Of a stretch of 64,000 nt of DNA, positions 20,850 through 31,800 are shown in pieces. The first letter of the stretch is position 1. Each line of letters begins with the position of its first letter. This DNA comes from Pythium myriotylum (Eukaryota > Oomycota > Peronosporomycetes > Pythiales > Pythiaceae): the NCBI GenBank assembly GCA_023091665.1, contig JALJCQ010000014.1:1364001-1428000 (forward strand). The letters run 5' to 3'. A model generated the notes under the pieces. The model was not told the DNA's origin and ran no database searches. It worked only from the letters and a program-made list of their open reading frames with translations. The position numbers and the translations under genes were made by a program.

Positions 20850-21503
20850 ATGGCGTCCATCGCAGCCTCCCCGGGCTTCCCGGAGGGCCCCAAGAAGCGC
20901 TCGCGGGTGCTCTCGAGCGGAGAAGCCTACGAGCTGCCGCGCATGAAGCGCTGCCGCGGCGACTTCGCCCCGAGCACCGGCGCGAACGACGCGATGGGCG
21001 ACGACGACGCCAAGTACACGCAGCGCCACGTCGACTACTTCGAGCAGGTCAAGCAGGCCGAGATCGCGCGGATAAGGTGGGTTGTTGTTATTGCGAGCGT
21101 CGAGTCTCGTGGACGACGACGTTGTTGTTGTGGGAGCGCAGGGAATTGATGGGTGAATCTGGTGGTGGATAGGGCCGAATACGAACAGTTTATCATGAAG
21201 AAAGAGGTCGAGTTCCAGCAGTTCCGCCAGGAGGCCGCCCGCATGCAGGAGCACTTGCAGTCGCAGGACCGTGATCTCCAGCGTCTCCAGAGCGAGAACA
21301 AGCTGCTCAAGCGAGCGATCACGATCCAGAACCAGCAGAAAGAAGAGTGTCTCCAGGAAAACGCCATGCTCAAGACGCTCGCGACGCAGGCCGCCGACCA
21401 CATCAAGAAGCTCGAGCAGAGCAACTACGCACTGCGCGTGCACTTGCAGACTAGCACTAGTTCCATGGGCGACCACTCGGCGTCGAACCCCGATGTGTAT
21501 TAG
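20850..21503 (+). CDS. Small coiled-coil protein, unknown function
   Basis: Two exons, 20850-21076 and 21173-21503, intron 96 nt (GT-AG), giving 185 aa. The N-terminal 75 residues are polar with basic patches (GPKKRSRVL, RMKRCRGDF) that could be nuclear localisation signals. Residues ~70-165 form one long heptad-patterned helix (YEQFIMKKEVEFQQFRQEA ... QSENKLLKRAI), Gln/Glu-rich, so a dimeric coiled coil is likely. The tail is Ser-rich. The intron splits the start of the helix and restores IRAEYEQF. A basic patch followed by a leucine-containing coil recalls bZIP-like or scaffold proteins, but no DNA-contact signature is evident. I do not recognise the family. Confidence 0.7.
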
Positions 21504-21763
21504 ATGTGGCGGAGAGGGATCTCCTGCAGAGGACGAGGCGACCACGGTTCGCCGCGGCAGGGTCTCCTTCGACCTTGCAGCCTCCTCTGCCAGGACCCGA
21601 TCCCCAAGTGCTCTGCGTGTGTGTCGTGCTCCTCCATCCCCACACTACGATGAATATTTTATTTCTTTCTCCTCCCTTTTTTGAAGCCACTAACTACCAA
21701 GCAAGACGAGAGAAAAACCACCACAATGAACCAAAACATCTCTTCCGCATTCTCGTTCTCTAC

Positions 21764-24700
21764 TCAAAGCTCCTCGCGCGAAGGCACCTCCTGCTCCGGG
21801 GCCGGCGTCGTCGTCGTCACCTCGTGCGATGGCTTGTGTCCTTGCTCTTGCCTCTGCTTTTGTGCAGCAGCTGCACGTTCCTGACGCTGACGCTCCTCTC
21901 TCGCCGCATGCAGAGCCTGGGCCTGCTGTTGCTGCTGGAGGAACTTGCGCTCGGCCTCCTCCTCGCGTCGAGCGTCGTAGCCGTTTTCGCCCTCGAGTTC
22001 AGCGCTAAGCTGCGAGGCCGACTCGGCCCGAGCTCGCGCAATGTCCTGAAAGCCGAACAGCTTCCGCAACTCGGTCCAGAAGATTGCCACAAGGAACAGC
22101 ACGATCGTGAGCCCCACGTACAAATACATGTCGCGTCGCTCCTTGGCGGCCACGTAGTCGTCGATGTGGTCGTATCGGTTCTTGAGGTGGTACGGCAGCT
22201 CGAACTGCGAACGCTTGGGCCAGATGGAGAGGAAGAGCTCGTGGAGAATCTGCGCGACGGCCGTGGACGGGAACTTCATATCGTCGTTAATACAGACGAA
22301 CTTCGTGCGGCGTGCACGTGTGCCGAGCATTTGGTTCCACGCGTAGCGGTACTGGTCGCTAAGCATGTGGAACGTGACTTCGTCCTCGGGCATGAGCTCA
22401 TGGCGCTTCTCTTTGCGAACGTTCTTGATCAAGCTCTCGCTTACGTTCGTACACAGCTTCAAGTGCTCAAACTTAATGTGGGGTGTGAGCGTCTCCGACA
22501 CGAGCATGGTGCCCTTGGCGGTCGACTTTTCGAGCACTTTCTCCTGTTTCGGCGGTCGCAGACACGTGCGAACCTCATCGACAAAGGTGTCCGGTGGATA
22601 GTCGCCGTACGCCAGACTCGCAACAGTGAGCACCTCGTTCTCGTCCAAGATGCCGTTCCGGTTGGCGTCGAGATACTCTTTCCAAATGAACTCGAGTGTC
22701 GGCGGCACGACCTTGTGGCGATTGATCAAGTAGTGGAAGTACGAAAAGCTGAATTGCATATCCTGTGGGTGGCGGAAGCGGTGGGATGAAGTTGCTTGGA
22801 ACTCATCCGGCCAACGGTTCTTGATCTCTCGGATGATCTGGCGATTGAGGAGAAATGGCATATGCGACGGTACGCGACGCCTCGTTGGCGCTTTGCCAAA
22901 CGCGCGGTTGTATAGACGGTTCACAAACTTGAGCGAATCGCCAAATGTATCCTTCGACAGAAGTGCCTCCGCATTTGCCGCTGAGATCTCTTTCGCGGCA
23001 GCCTCGCGGTCAGCCTCAAACATTGGCTTGCACACGTCTTCGTACTCAACATCTTCAATATCCTCCGATGTAGGCTCAAGGGTCTCGATTCCCATGAGGG
23101 ACTTGACACGATCGACGGTGGAAGCGTAGAGATCTTTCAGCAACAACTTGAAACCACCTCGCTTTCGCTCGAGGCGCTCTTGCTCCAGCCGCTCTTCGAG
23201 TTCATTCAGTCGACGACGTTTGGCTTCACACGCGAGGCGACGACCATCTTCCTCATTCTTGATTTTCGGATCAACCTGCTCCACGTTTGCCGGTACTTCG
23301 TTTGGGTAGCACTTCCGAGGACGCAGTCCAGCGAGGCGATGAGTAGTATCCATACAGTGGTTCTCAAACTCTTGCCACGCCGGATTCTCCACACCATCAT
23401 ACGGTACGTACTCGACGGGCTTCAAGCGCTCGGCCCGTTTCTTCTGTGCTGGAGTTAGCACGGGTTTTGGCTTGAGCGCGACCGTAACACGCTTGTTTTG
23501 GAAGTGACCGAAGGATACAGCAAAGCAGTATTTCTTCTCCTTGTTGTCGAAGTTGAAGAAGCACACGTGACCATCTGCGACTTGCGACCGATCAACCTTC
23601 TCCACTGCTTCAGTGTGTACCTGCGAAGCACTGACAGGAGTTTTCGTATCCGACGGCACAGTGGAATCACCAATCTCGCTACTGTCACCACGGCTCGGCG
23701 TCGGCTCAGTGTGTTCGGATGGACCCGTCTCTGACTCTTCCTTGAACTCGTGGACATTAGTATGAGTGGGTAGGCGCAGACTTATCAGAATACGGCCATC
23801 TTCGATAACGTGGCACTTCGTGCTCTCGTCAACTGCTTTATGGTCAGCAGAGGTCTCCGAGCCTGCGGCCAAATCAGGCTTCGCATCACCAGTCGAAGCA
23901 TCGACAGCAACTGTCACCGCTTCTGTCTTCTTTTCAGGAACAACCAACTCGCACGTCTGGAAATCGAGCCACGTGAGATCGTCATCTCCTTCGTCGTTGT
24001 GGAGACGAAACTGCGAATCCACTGCCAATGTCATCACATCACCAGCCTTGAACTGCTTCCCAGTCACATTTACAGGGAGTAAGATGTCGACATGAGGCTC
24101 TAGCGCAGAGCGCGAGTCTGCGTTGGTTTCTGGAGAATCGTGAGTTTCGACTCGCCGATCCACTGCAACCCACAAGCTCTGACGAAACGCGAGAGGGAGA
24201 CGCACTTGGCGTGGACGGATGGAGGTGTTAGTGAACGTCGCGAAACCGGCTCCTGATACATTTTCTGATGCATTGACGATGGCCTTGGCACCACGTACAA
24301 GCTCAAAATCCAGGCGCATATCGTTCGCGTCGATATCTCGGCCATATACGGTAATGAGTGCGCTACTGGTCATCGGGTCGCCCTCTTCATCTCGACCGAA
24401 CACGAGCAACAGCGACATCTCTTCCTCGAACACGGTCGCGTGTCGAATGAGCTCCCCGTTATCGTGGGTGGCGGTCGAGACAGATCCGTTGATGCCGAAG
24501 AACTGAGTAAGATTGAGATACGTCGAGTTGACGCCCAATGGCACCTGCACAAGGGTATGGTTGGTGTCGATCTGTGCGAGGTGCAGTTGCTCCTGGAACA
24601 TTTCGCGACCGCAGTCGCCGCCATCGAAGCCACAGATTGTGTTGTTGCACGACACGTCGCAGCCTTTGTCACCGATCCATGTGAAGTGGCACCCACCTTG

Positions 24701-25618
24701 GCAGATCGAGTCCTGCAGCTTGGGCGGCTTGGGCGCGCTTTCCTGGAGCGTCGCAATCTTGACTGGGTCGCAGGTGACCGTCCCGTCAATGCTGACGTCG
24801 CAGCCACAGTCGCCCATGTCGAAGTCGCAGGCCGTGACATTACACTGCGGGTCGCAGCGATCGTTGGCGAGCCAGTTGTCCCAGCAGCCGGCCGAGCAGA
24901 GCGGCACTTCCCAGGCAAAGTACACTTTCTGGACACCGCGTTGGCTGACGAAGTCCTCCGGGTGGACTTTTGAGCCGAGGAAGACGTCGTCGTTAAAGTA
25001 CAAAAAGTTGTCGCTGAGTCCGGGGATGTTGTCCAGGTTCCACTCGATGGCGGGCGAGGAGAACACCGGCAGGTGGCTCTTGTTCTCGAAGATGTCGCTG
25101 TGCTTGACGATCTGGAGGTTGGGCGCCTCGAGGTTGAGCCACGACGGCACCTGGCCGTCCGTCACGATGTAGATGTTGCGGATCCACGGCGCGTACTTCT
25201 CGAGCGACCGCAGCGAGTAGCGCAGCTCTTCGTTGTCGCGGAAGCGGTTGTCGGCGTTGGAAACGTCGTTGCCCTTGACGTGCTGCGTATCCTCCTGCTT
25301 CTTGGGCAGCGGCTGGCCCGTGAGCGACGCAATCCAGTGCTTGTGCCAGTACTCCTTCTCGCGCTTCCAGCGCGGGTCCGTGCCGTTGACCCACGTGTAG
25401 ACCACGTCGATGGGGCCGTACGAGAGGAACTCGTCCGCGCGCACGTGGCCGATGTTGTGGAAGTCGACGGGCTGCCACGTCGCCAGCAGGTACCCGCACG
25501 CGCCGAGCAGCAGCACCGCGAGCGAGGCGAGCGATTTGTTGAGGGGCGAGCCACCGGCCTCGGGCGCCGCCTCGTGCGACGGCAGCGCGCGGCGCGACCG
25601 CGCGGAGAGCGAGCTCAT
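21764..25618 (-). CDS. Stealth-family GlcNAc-1-phosphotransferase (GNPTAB-like)
   Basis: Single exon, 1284 aa. It has an N-terminal membrane anchor (~29-47), Stealth CR1 (PIDVVYTWVNGTDP, ~69-82) and CR2 (FRDNEELRYSLRSLEKYAPW ... YFNDDVFLG). Two LNR/Notch-type cysteine modules follow (CSAGCWDNWLANDRC and CHFTWIGDKGC). After a long linker come a CR3 region (MPFLLNRQIIREIKNRWP), an EF-hand (DANRNGILDENE), CR4 (FVCINDDMKFPS) and a C-terminal membrane helix (YLYVGLTIVLFLVAIFW) with a Gln-rich tail. This is the order of human GNPTAB, the Golgi enzyme that puts GlcNAc-1-phosphate on mannose of lysosomal enzymes. Both membrane ends fit a hairpin topology with a lumenal catalytic core. Whether the oomycete enzyme acts on lysosomal hydrolases or on other glycans cannot be told from sequence. 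Confidence 0.9.
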   Translation of the reverse strand: MSSLSARSRRALPSHEAAPEAGGSPLNKSLASLAVLLLGACGYLLATWQPVDFHNIGHVRADEFLSYGPIDVVYTWVNGTDPRWKREKEYWHKHWIASLTGQPLPKKQEDTQHVKGNDVSNADNRFRDNEELRYSLRSLEKYAPWIRNIYIVTDGQVPSWLNLEAPNLQIVKHSDIFENKSHLPVFSSPAIEWNLDNIPGLSDNFLYFNDDVFLGSKVHPEDFVSQRGVQKVYFAWEVPLCSAGCWDNWLANDRCDPQCNVTACDFDMGDCGCDVSIDGTVTCDPVKIATLQESAPKPPKLQDSICQGGCHFTWIGDKGCDVSCNNTICGFDGGDCGREMFQEQLHLAQIDTNHTLVQVPLGVNSTYLNLTQFFGINGSVSTATHDNGELIRHATVFEEEMSLLLVFGRDEEGDPMTSSALITVYGRDIDANDMRLDFELVRGAKAIVNASENVSGAGFATFTNTSIRPRQVRLPLAFRQSLWVAVDRRVETHDSPETNADSRSALEPHVDILLPVNVTGKQFKAGDVMTLAVDSQFRLHNDEGDDDLTWLDFQTCELVVPEKKTEAVTVAVDASTGDAKPDLAAGSETSADHKAVDESTKCHVIEDGRILISLRLPTHTNVHEFKEESETGPSEHTEPTPSRGDSSEIGDSTVPSDTKTPVSASQVHTEAVEKVDRSQVADGHVCFFNFDNKEKKYCFAVSFGHFQNKRVTVALKPKPVLTPAQKKRAERLKPVEYVPYDGVENPAWQEFENHCMDTTHRLAGLRPRKCYPNEVPANVEQVDPKIKNEEDGRRLACEAKRRRLNELEERLEQERLERKRGGFKLLLKDLYASTVDRVKSLMGIETLEPTSEDIEDVEYEDVCKPMFEADREAAAKEISAANAEALLSKDTFGDSLKFVNRLYNRAFGKAPTRRRVPSHMPFLLNRQIIREIKNRWPDEFQATSSHRFRHPQDMQFSFSYFHYLINRHKVVPPTLEFIWKEYLDANRNGILDENEVLTVASLAYGDYPPDTFVDEVRTCLRPPKQEKVLEKSTAKGTMLVSETLTPHIKFEHLKLCTNVSESLIKNVRKEKRHELMPEDEVTFHMLSDQYRYAWNQMLGTRARRTKFVCINDDMKFPSTAVAQILHELFLSIWPKRSQFELPYHLKNRYDHIDDYVAAKERRDMYLYVGLTIVLFLVAIFWTELRKLFGFQDIARARAESASQLSAELEGENGYDARREEEAERKFLQQQQQAQALHAAREERQRQERAAAAQKQRQEQGHKPSHEVTTTTPAPEQEVPSREEL

Positions 25619-25875
25619 GGGAAACGCGAGCGCTGTCCGCTAATGGCGCCGCGTCAACGCTGCAATTCGGACTTTGTCGGGGGAGGTTCGAGAAGGCCTG
25701 AACCTGCGATACTCGATCGAAATGGCTACCACAGATCCGCGGTCCGGATCGAAGTGCGCAGGTAAGTCCCTTGATACTTTATAAGTACGCAAACAATATC
25801 CTCCGATCTTGTGTTCAAAAATGCATATATTGCAACAAGGTGGATACTTTCTTGGAAGATGGCAGTCTATGGCGT

Positions 25876-28800
25876 CTAGGCGGCGAGGTACTGGTCCAGG
25901 GACTCGCCCGAGATGTCCTCGATCTGTTTGATGACCTGGTGGCACGTGCGCTCGACCTCGGCGTCGTTGTCCTCCATGAGCTCGGCCAGGAACGGGATGC
26001 TCTCGGGCAGCATGGCCAGGAACTCGTCACCAATGATCGAGTAGCACTTGTCGACGATCTTGAGCGTCGCCAGTCGCACGGCAGCACTATCGCCGCGCGA
26101 CTTCATCAACACGGCGTAGTGCAGGGGCTTCCAGAGCAGGTCGTTCTTGGCGGCCCATGCCAGATTGGCCACGCACTCAGCCACAGTCTCGAATACAAAC
26201 TCCTTGGCCTCTGGTGTGTACCTGAGGATGTCGACCGAGTCCACAAGCGGAGTCATGACCACGTCGAACTTGTCCTTGTCCATGAAACCATCGCTGTCGT
26301 GCACGAAGCAGCCGTTGAACGCGCGCACGGCCATCTGGAGCTGCACCAAGTACGTCTCGCGTAAGACCTGCTCGTCTGCCGAGCCATTCGCGAGTTTGCG
26401 CTTCTTTCGCGATGGTCCGGCCTTTTTGGCATCGTCACGGGCAAAGAAGTCGTCGTCATCGCCGTCGCTTTCCGATTCACTCTCCGCGGCGTGGCGTCCA
26501 CCCTTCTTCGTTGCCAAAACGTCGCGACTCTCACGCAGTGCCTTCGTGAGCAGCTCCAAGACATGAGCGTAGTACGGCACGAAAATGCTCTTCAGGCGCT
26601 CCGACAGCTTGATCAGCAACTTGAAGAAGACGATGCGACGTGCGACCTCACCATGCGCCGTCTTGACGTGCTGGGCCCATTCAGCGATCTTGAGGAAGAG
26701 CGGCTTGAGCTGCTTCTCGTTCAGTCGCAGAATGAACTGGACCAATACTTCAAGGGCCTCGTCTTCCACAGCATCGAGATCCTGAAGTTTGCTGGAATGG
26801 ACACGGCGCAAATCGAGGCTAACAACGAAGAAGCGCGCGAATTGCGGCAGATACTGGCGGAGATTGGATGCGTCGAGCCCTGATACAACAGTTGACACGA
26901 CAGAGAAGAGTTTCTCGATGCTCGCATCGCCATGAGTCAAGGCAAACTCGTAACTGCCAAACAGACTCGGCAGTAGATGCCGCAGCTCAATGTGATTGGT
27001 AAGGTTCATGAAGCACGCTTCCACAGAGATCTGCTGCTGTTGCTGCTGCGCGCTTGTCTTCACTGACCCCAAACTTGAAGATGTAAGCAGCAAGATCTCA
27101 ACGCTTTTGGATAAATAGGGAGTCAAGAACTGGGGGATCGTATCGGTGAAGACCTCCAATGCGGCCAGCAAACATTGGAGCACCGTCTTCACGCCGCCAG
27201 TAGAGCTGGCCGTAGTTGTGGCTGCTGCATCCGAGCTTTTCTTGGTCTTTTGGGTGCAAAACTCAATCGCGGCAACCAGGTTCGGATAGAACTTCGGCAG
27301 GTACGGGAAAACAAGTGGTCCCACTGCTCGGCATACAGACGATAGCGACACGTAGGCACAGCCCATTAAGTGAAGAGCCATAGACGATGCCGACGACTTC
27401 GCCGCCATGTCAACTGCCGTGTACTTGATAATCGTAGGGAGGATAGCCTGGAAGCGCTTGGTGTGCTGGGCAGCAAAGTTACGAGCTAGGATGTCGACGC
27501 TGAGCAACGCAGTCTGAATGTTGACACTGCTTTCTGATCCATCATCGTTGCGCAAGATTGTATCAAGCTCGCCCACCATATCCACGAAGAGCAATTCCTC
27601 CCCTGGTGTAAGCGAACCTCGGTCTTCCTGGAGGCGCTCGTTGAACAGTTGCATCGCCTTCTTTCGCACCAGTGCGTTGTCGTGGTGCAACAGTTCGCTG
27701 ATGACGGCCACAAATCCTGGCGTGGACAGTAACTGCTGAAGCGCACCCAAGATCTCAATGGTCTGTTGTCCAAGCTCACCCCAGAAACCGCGAGCAGCGG
27801 CTTCTGCATCCGAGTTGACCGAACCTTCTTCGTGGACGGTTTGCTCACGAGCCACACGGCGGAAGTACAACAGGACTACTTGCGCGAGCACAAGGTAATA
27901 CTGCTGGAGCCGGTCGGTTGGAGACTCCTCGTCCTCAACTTCTTCGTCCATTCCATCGTCTTCCTCCAGGCGCAGGATCTGGTGATGCAGGTCTCGCGAT
28001 TGCAGATGGGCAGGGATGAATTTTGCAATTGCGAGGTTAAGCTTGCGAGCAGTGTCCTGCGAAGTTGTAACACGAGTATCCCATTGGAAGCGCATGTCAT
28101 CGCTCAGCTTTTCATCTTCCTCGTCATCCTCGTCATCGTCCATGCCATCCGTATCCGTCTCCGAGTCATCAAGGACGTGGGCGTGCAAGTCTTTCAAGAA
28201 ACGCAACTGGGTGACAAGTCCTCCGACCTGTGTGACGGCATCAAACAAGAAACAAAGCTGATGAGCAAACTTCACACGGTCCTCGAGCTGGGCTGCTAGA
28301 ACCCCATTTTGCACGATTGCGACAACCGCGTGTGGCAAATAATCCCGCCCTAGAGACTGAACAAGTACGTGGAACAAAAGTTCGCGTCGCTTGAGCGGGA
28401 TTTGGTCGTACGCGTCCACGAACAGTCGAATAAACTGCTGCGGGGAGATAGATGAAGCCGAGTCCTGGAGAATGTGAGGAACAACCGACTTAACGATAGT
28501 TTCAAGCACGTTGAAGGAGTACTCATCATCTTGGTGGATTGAACCGCTTCCCAGAAAACCGAGGATCTTGTCGAGAGACTTGAGTACACTAGACGGATAC
28601 ACGTTAACAAATGCGCTAATGAATAGCAAGGCTTCGTTCCTGGTCTGGGGTGAAGATGTGCGACCAAGACACACTAGGGTGTGCTTAACCAAGTGCTCTG
28701 GTTCTACCTCAGAATTAGTTGCAGACTTTGCGTGGGCTGGTTCATCAGTACTAAACGCATGGACCTCACAGACGCGACGCAAACACCCAAACACAATCTG

Positions 28801-31800
28801 GAGGATATACTCGGAGACGCGCTCGGCGTGATCAGGTAAACACAGAATAGCAAGCGTATCTGTCAGGATTTTCAGAAGCTCCGCTGCACCGTTGTCGCTG
28901 GCGATGTCATCCACCTTGATCGACAGCACTTCAAGAATGCAGCTCAATTCCTGGAAAAATTCCGTCTCCTTGGTCTCGGCCGACGCACCTCGCAGATTGC
29001 GGGACGGTCCCTTCACATTCGAAACATTCTTGTTCGCCAACTCGTCATTCAGCAAGCGGACGAACATTGCGGCCGTCAGTGGCAGCTCGCTAATGGTTCG
29101 GATTAACTGGGAGGCGACAGCTTCCTCTGCTACCATGAGCAGACTTAGCAAGTTCGACACAAGCATGTGCTGCGACACTTCATCCAGTAGCGAAAAATAA
29201 TCTGGACGAAGATGAGTGAGTGCAAAAATCTGCAGTTCGGACAGCAGAGGCAAACGCTTCTTATCGTCGCTGCTTAGCACCTTGATCACCCAGTCGAAGA
29301 AAGGGGTCTTCGTCTTTTTGCCACTCTTCTTCGATTCAGAGGAGGTGAGATAATGGCTAACAAGAAGCTTCAGCACATTGCACTTCTGTTTCCGGGTGTT
29401 TTCGGAGTCATCAATTGACATCGACGAAAGAAGACTATCAGCGAACTCTCGTGTCTTCTCCCACACGCGAATGTCGTGGATGTCCCCGAGCAACTCCAAC
29501 AACTTCGTGGTGAGTGTCAGATCATCATCCGATGCTCTTACTCCGACTCGCACCACGACATCTGCGAAGTTCAGCGCTTCTTTGCTCTGGAAAGTTCCAC
29601 ACAAAGTCAGCAAAGCACGCTGGTCCATGAGAATATCTTCTCGAGCTTCTAGTAGGAAAGATGACACACTGATGATGGCTCGGATGGAGTCTGAGGGTGC
29701 GTGATCTCCTGTGGCAGACACCCACTGCTCCAGGGCCCTCAGTGCAGTCTCCCGAACACGGGCATGGCTATCGCCAAGAGCAACAATTGTCACCGGCAGG
29801 ACATGCTCAATATCACTATCATCGTCGTTGCCATCAAGTACCGCACTAGCGATGTCCAATGCGCGGACCTTCGCTAAGACATTCAGCAAATCAGCCTCTT
29901 CCACACCGGGATATGCCTTGACGATCACACGACCCATGGTAGGAAGCAAATGGGATTCGAGGTCATCTGACTGGAAGATCCGGACAAACGCGCCCTGAAT
30001 CTGCTGGAAAACGTGCGCCGGGGCTTGAAGCAACGTCAACACGCATGCATCAAACTCGTGAACGTCTACGGGGAACGCGTCAACAGCGACTTCCCCCAAC
30101 AGCTGCGCGATCTCGTTGATATTCGATGGTTTGTCTTCTTGACACAGACGTACAAATTCCTTCTTGACAACAAATCGAAGTGCTTGGTCGAGTGCAGCGA
30201 CGTGTTCTTTGTGCGATTTGGACTTTGTCTTACGGTGGTGGTGAACTTCGGTGCGGGCGCAACTGAGAACAGGAATGAGGAACGAAGTCAAGGGAAGTGG
30301 GTTCAAGTCAGTCGGTGTCGACCAGCTGAGGCAGAATGGAAGGAACTTGGTAATATCCTTCTCTGCAAGAACGTGGCCGAAACGCGCCGCAATGACGTCG
30401 ATAGAATGGTCACCACTCACATTTGCCAGGGAGGCGCCAAAAGGGTGATCAAGGTTGGCGATCCAGTTCCAGATATGGTCAACAGTGAGCGTCTCGGACG
30501 TAGTGCCTTTGTCCTTCTTCTTCTTTGACTTGGTAAGATGGACGAGGGGAAGTAGCGTTAGAACTAAGGTGATAATTTTGTCGTCAAACTCCGAAGAGAA
30601 AACCTCACGGTACCTGCCGACAAAAAAATCCACCAGCCCAACGACAACACCGACGTCCTGAGCCCTTGACCACTTGTGGACGACTTGCACGATCACGTCC
30701 AGCACCTTTTTCTTCGACGACAACTTTAACAATAGTTCACCGAGCGAAGAGGTGACGACATACTTGACAATGCGAGCACTGTCGTCGTGCAAACGACGGA
30801 TGAGCACGCCAGGGCTCGTCAGCGCACGATCGTTCGAATCCTTCGACTCACCGATCTGCTTTTGTAGTGTCTGGAGAGCTTGGAATCGCGTGTTTTCATT
30901 GGGATGGTCAAGCGCCAAAGCCAGTGAAGTCTTCGCGTCAGCCGTCGCCGGGACGAAGTGGGCAGAGTTCGCAATTTGACTGAAAGTCCGCTCCAAGAAC
31001 TTGTTGAGTTTTTTCTTGTTCTTCTTCGTAGTGCTCTCCATCGTGGATGCTACAAGCGCCTGAACACTTTCATCCGCCTTGTCCACATACTTCTTGCTAA
31101 TTGCGACCAGGACACCCGATGCTGCCAGGACGCGGCATTGTTCCAAGTCGTACAATTCATCCGAAGCAACTGCGTGCAGTTTGTCGACGATATCTCCCAC
31201 AAGAAATTCGACGGCGCCTACACGCGTAACAATGTCGACAAGAAGAGTATAGGCGCTGTCATCCTCACTGGCTGATTGCATCGTGTCAACGAGGTAGTCG
31301 ATGAAGCTTCTCACGAAGGTTGCAGCCTCGTAGTTGCTGGCCGCCTCAGCGAGGAAATCGACGAGGTTGTCAATCTCGACTAGGTACTTGCCGACACTTC
31401 CCGAGAGCGCGAACGAGGGCTGAGTTTCCGCGACGTAGATGGCGCAAAGGAGCGCGTTGAGTTGGGCGCCGCCCCCAACTTTCTGTGCATATTTCACGAG
31501 GTGCTTGACGAGAGTCTCTACAACCTTCGCGCTTAGCACGGCCTTGGACGAGAGCTTTGTGAGAATCATGTACGCAGCCGCCTGCATTTCCGGGAACTGC
31601 TTGGTCTTGAGCGCGAGCAAGAGGTCTGGAATCAGCCAGCGCAGCATGGGTTCGCTCACCGCAGTCTGCTCGAGCATCTGCAGCACGACAAGCGCGTAGA
31701 GCGAGATGAGCTTGGGGTTGGCAGCACCGATGCGCGAGGCGGCCTGGAAGACGAACTCGATGACCGAGTGCTCGTCGATGGCGCGCTGCACGAGCGCGGC

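Noticed and set aside
25073..25765. 230-codon plus-strand ORF opposite the GNPTAB-like gene
   Set aside because: It is an Arg/Val-rich antisense shadow of a conserved coding region, caused by strong third-position G/C bias.
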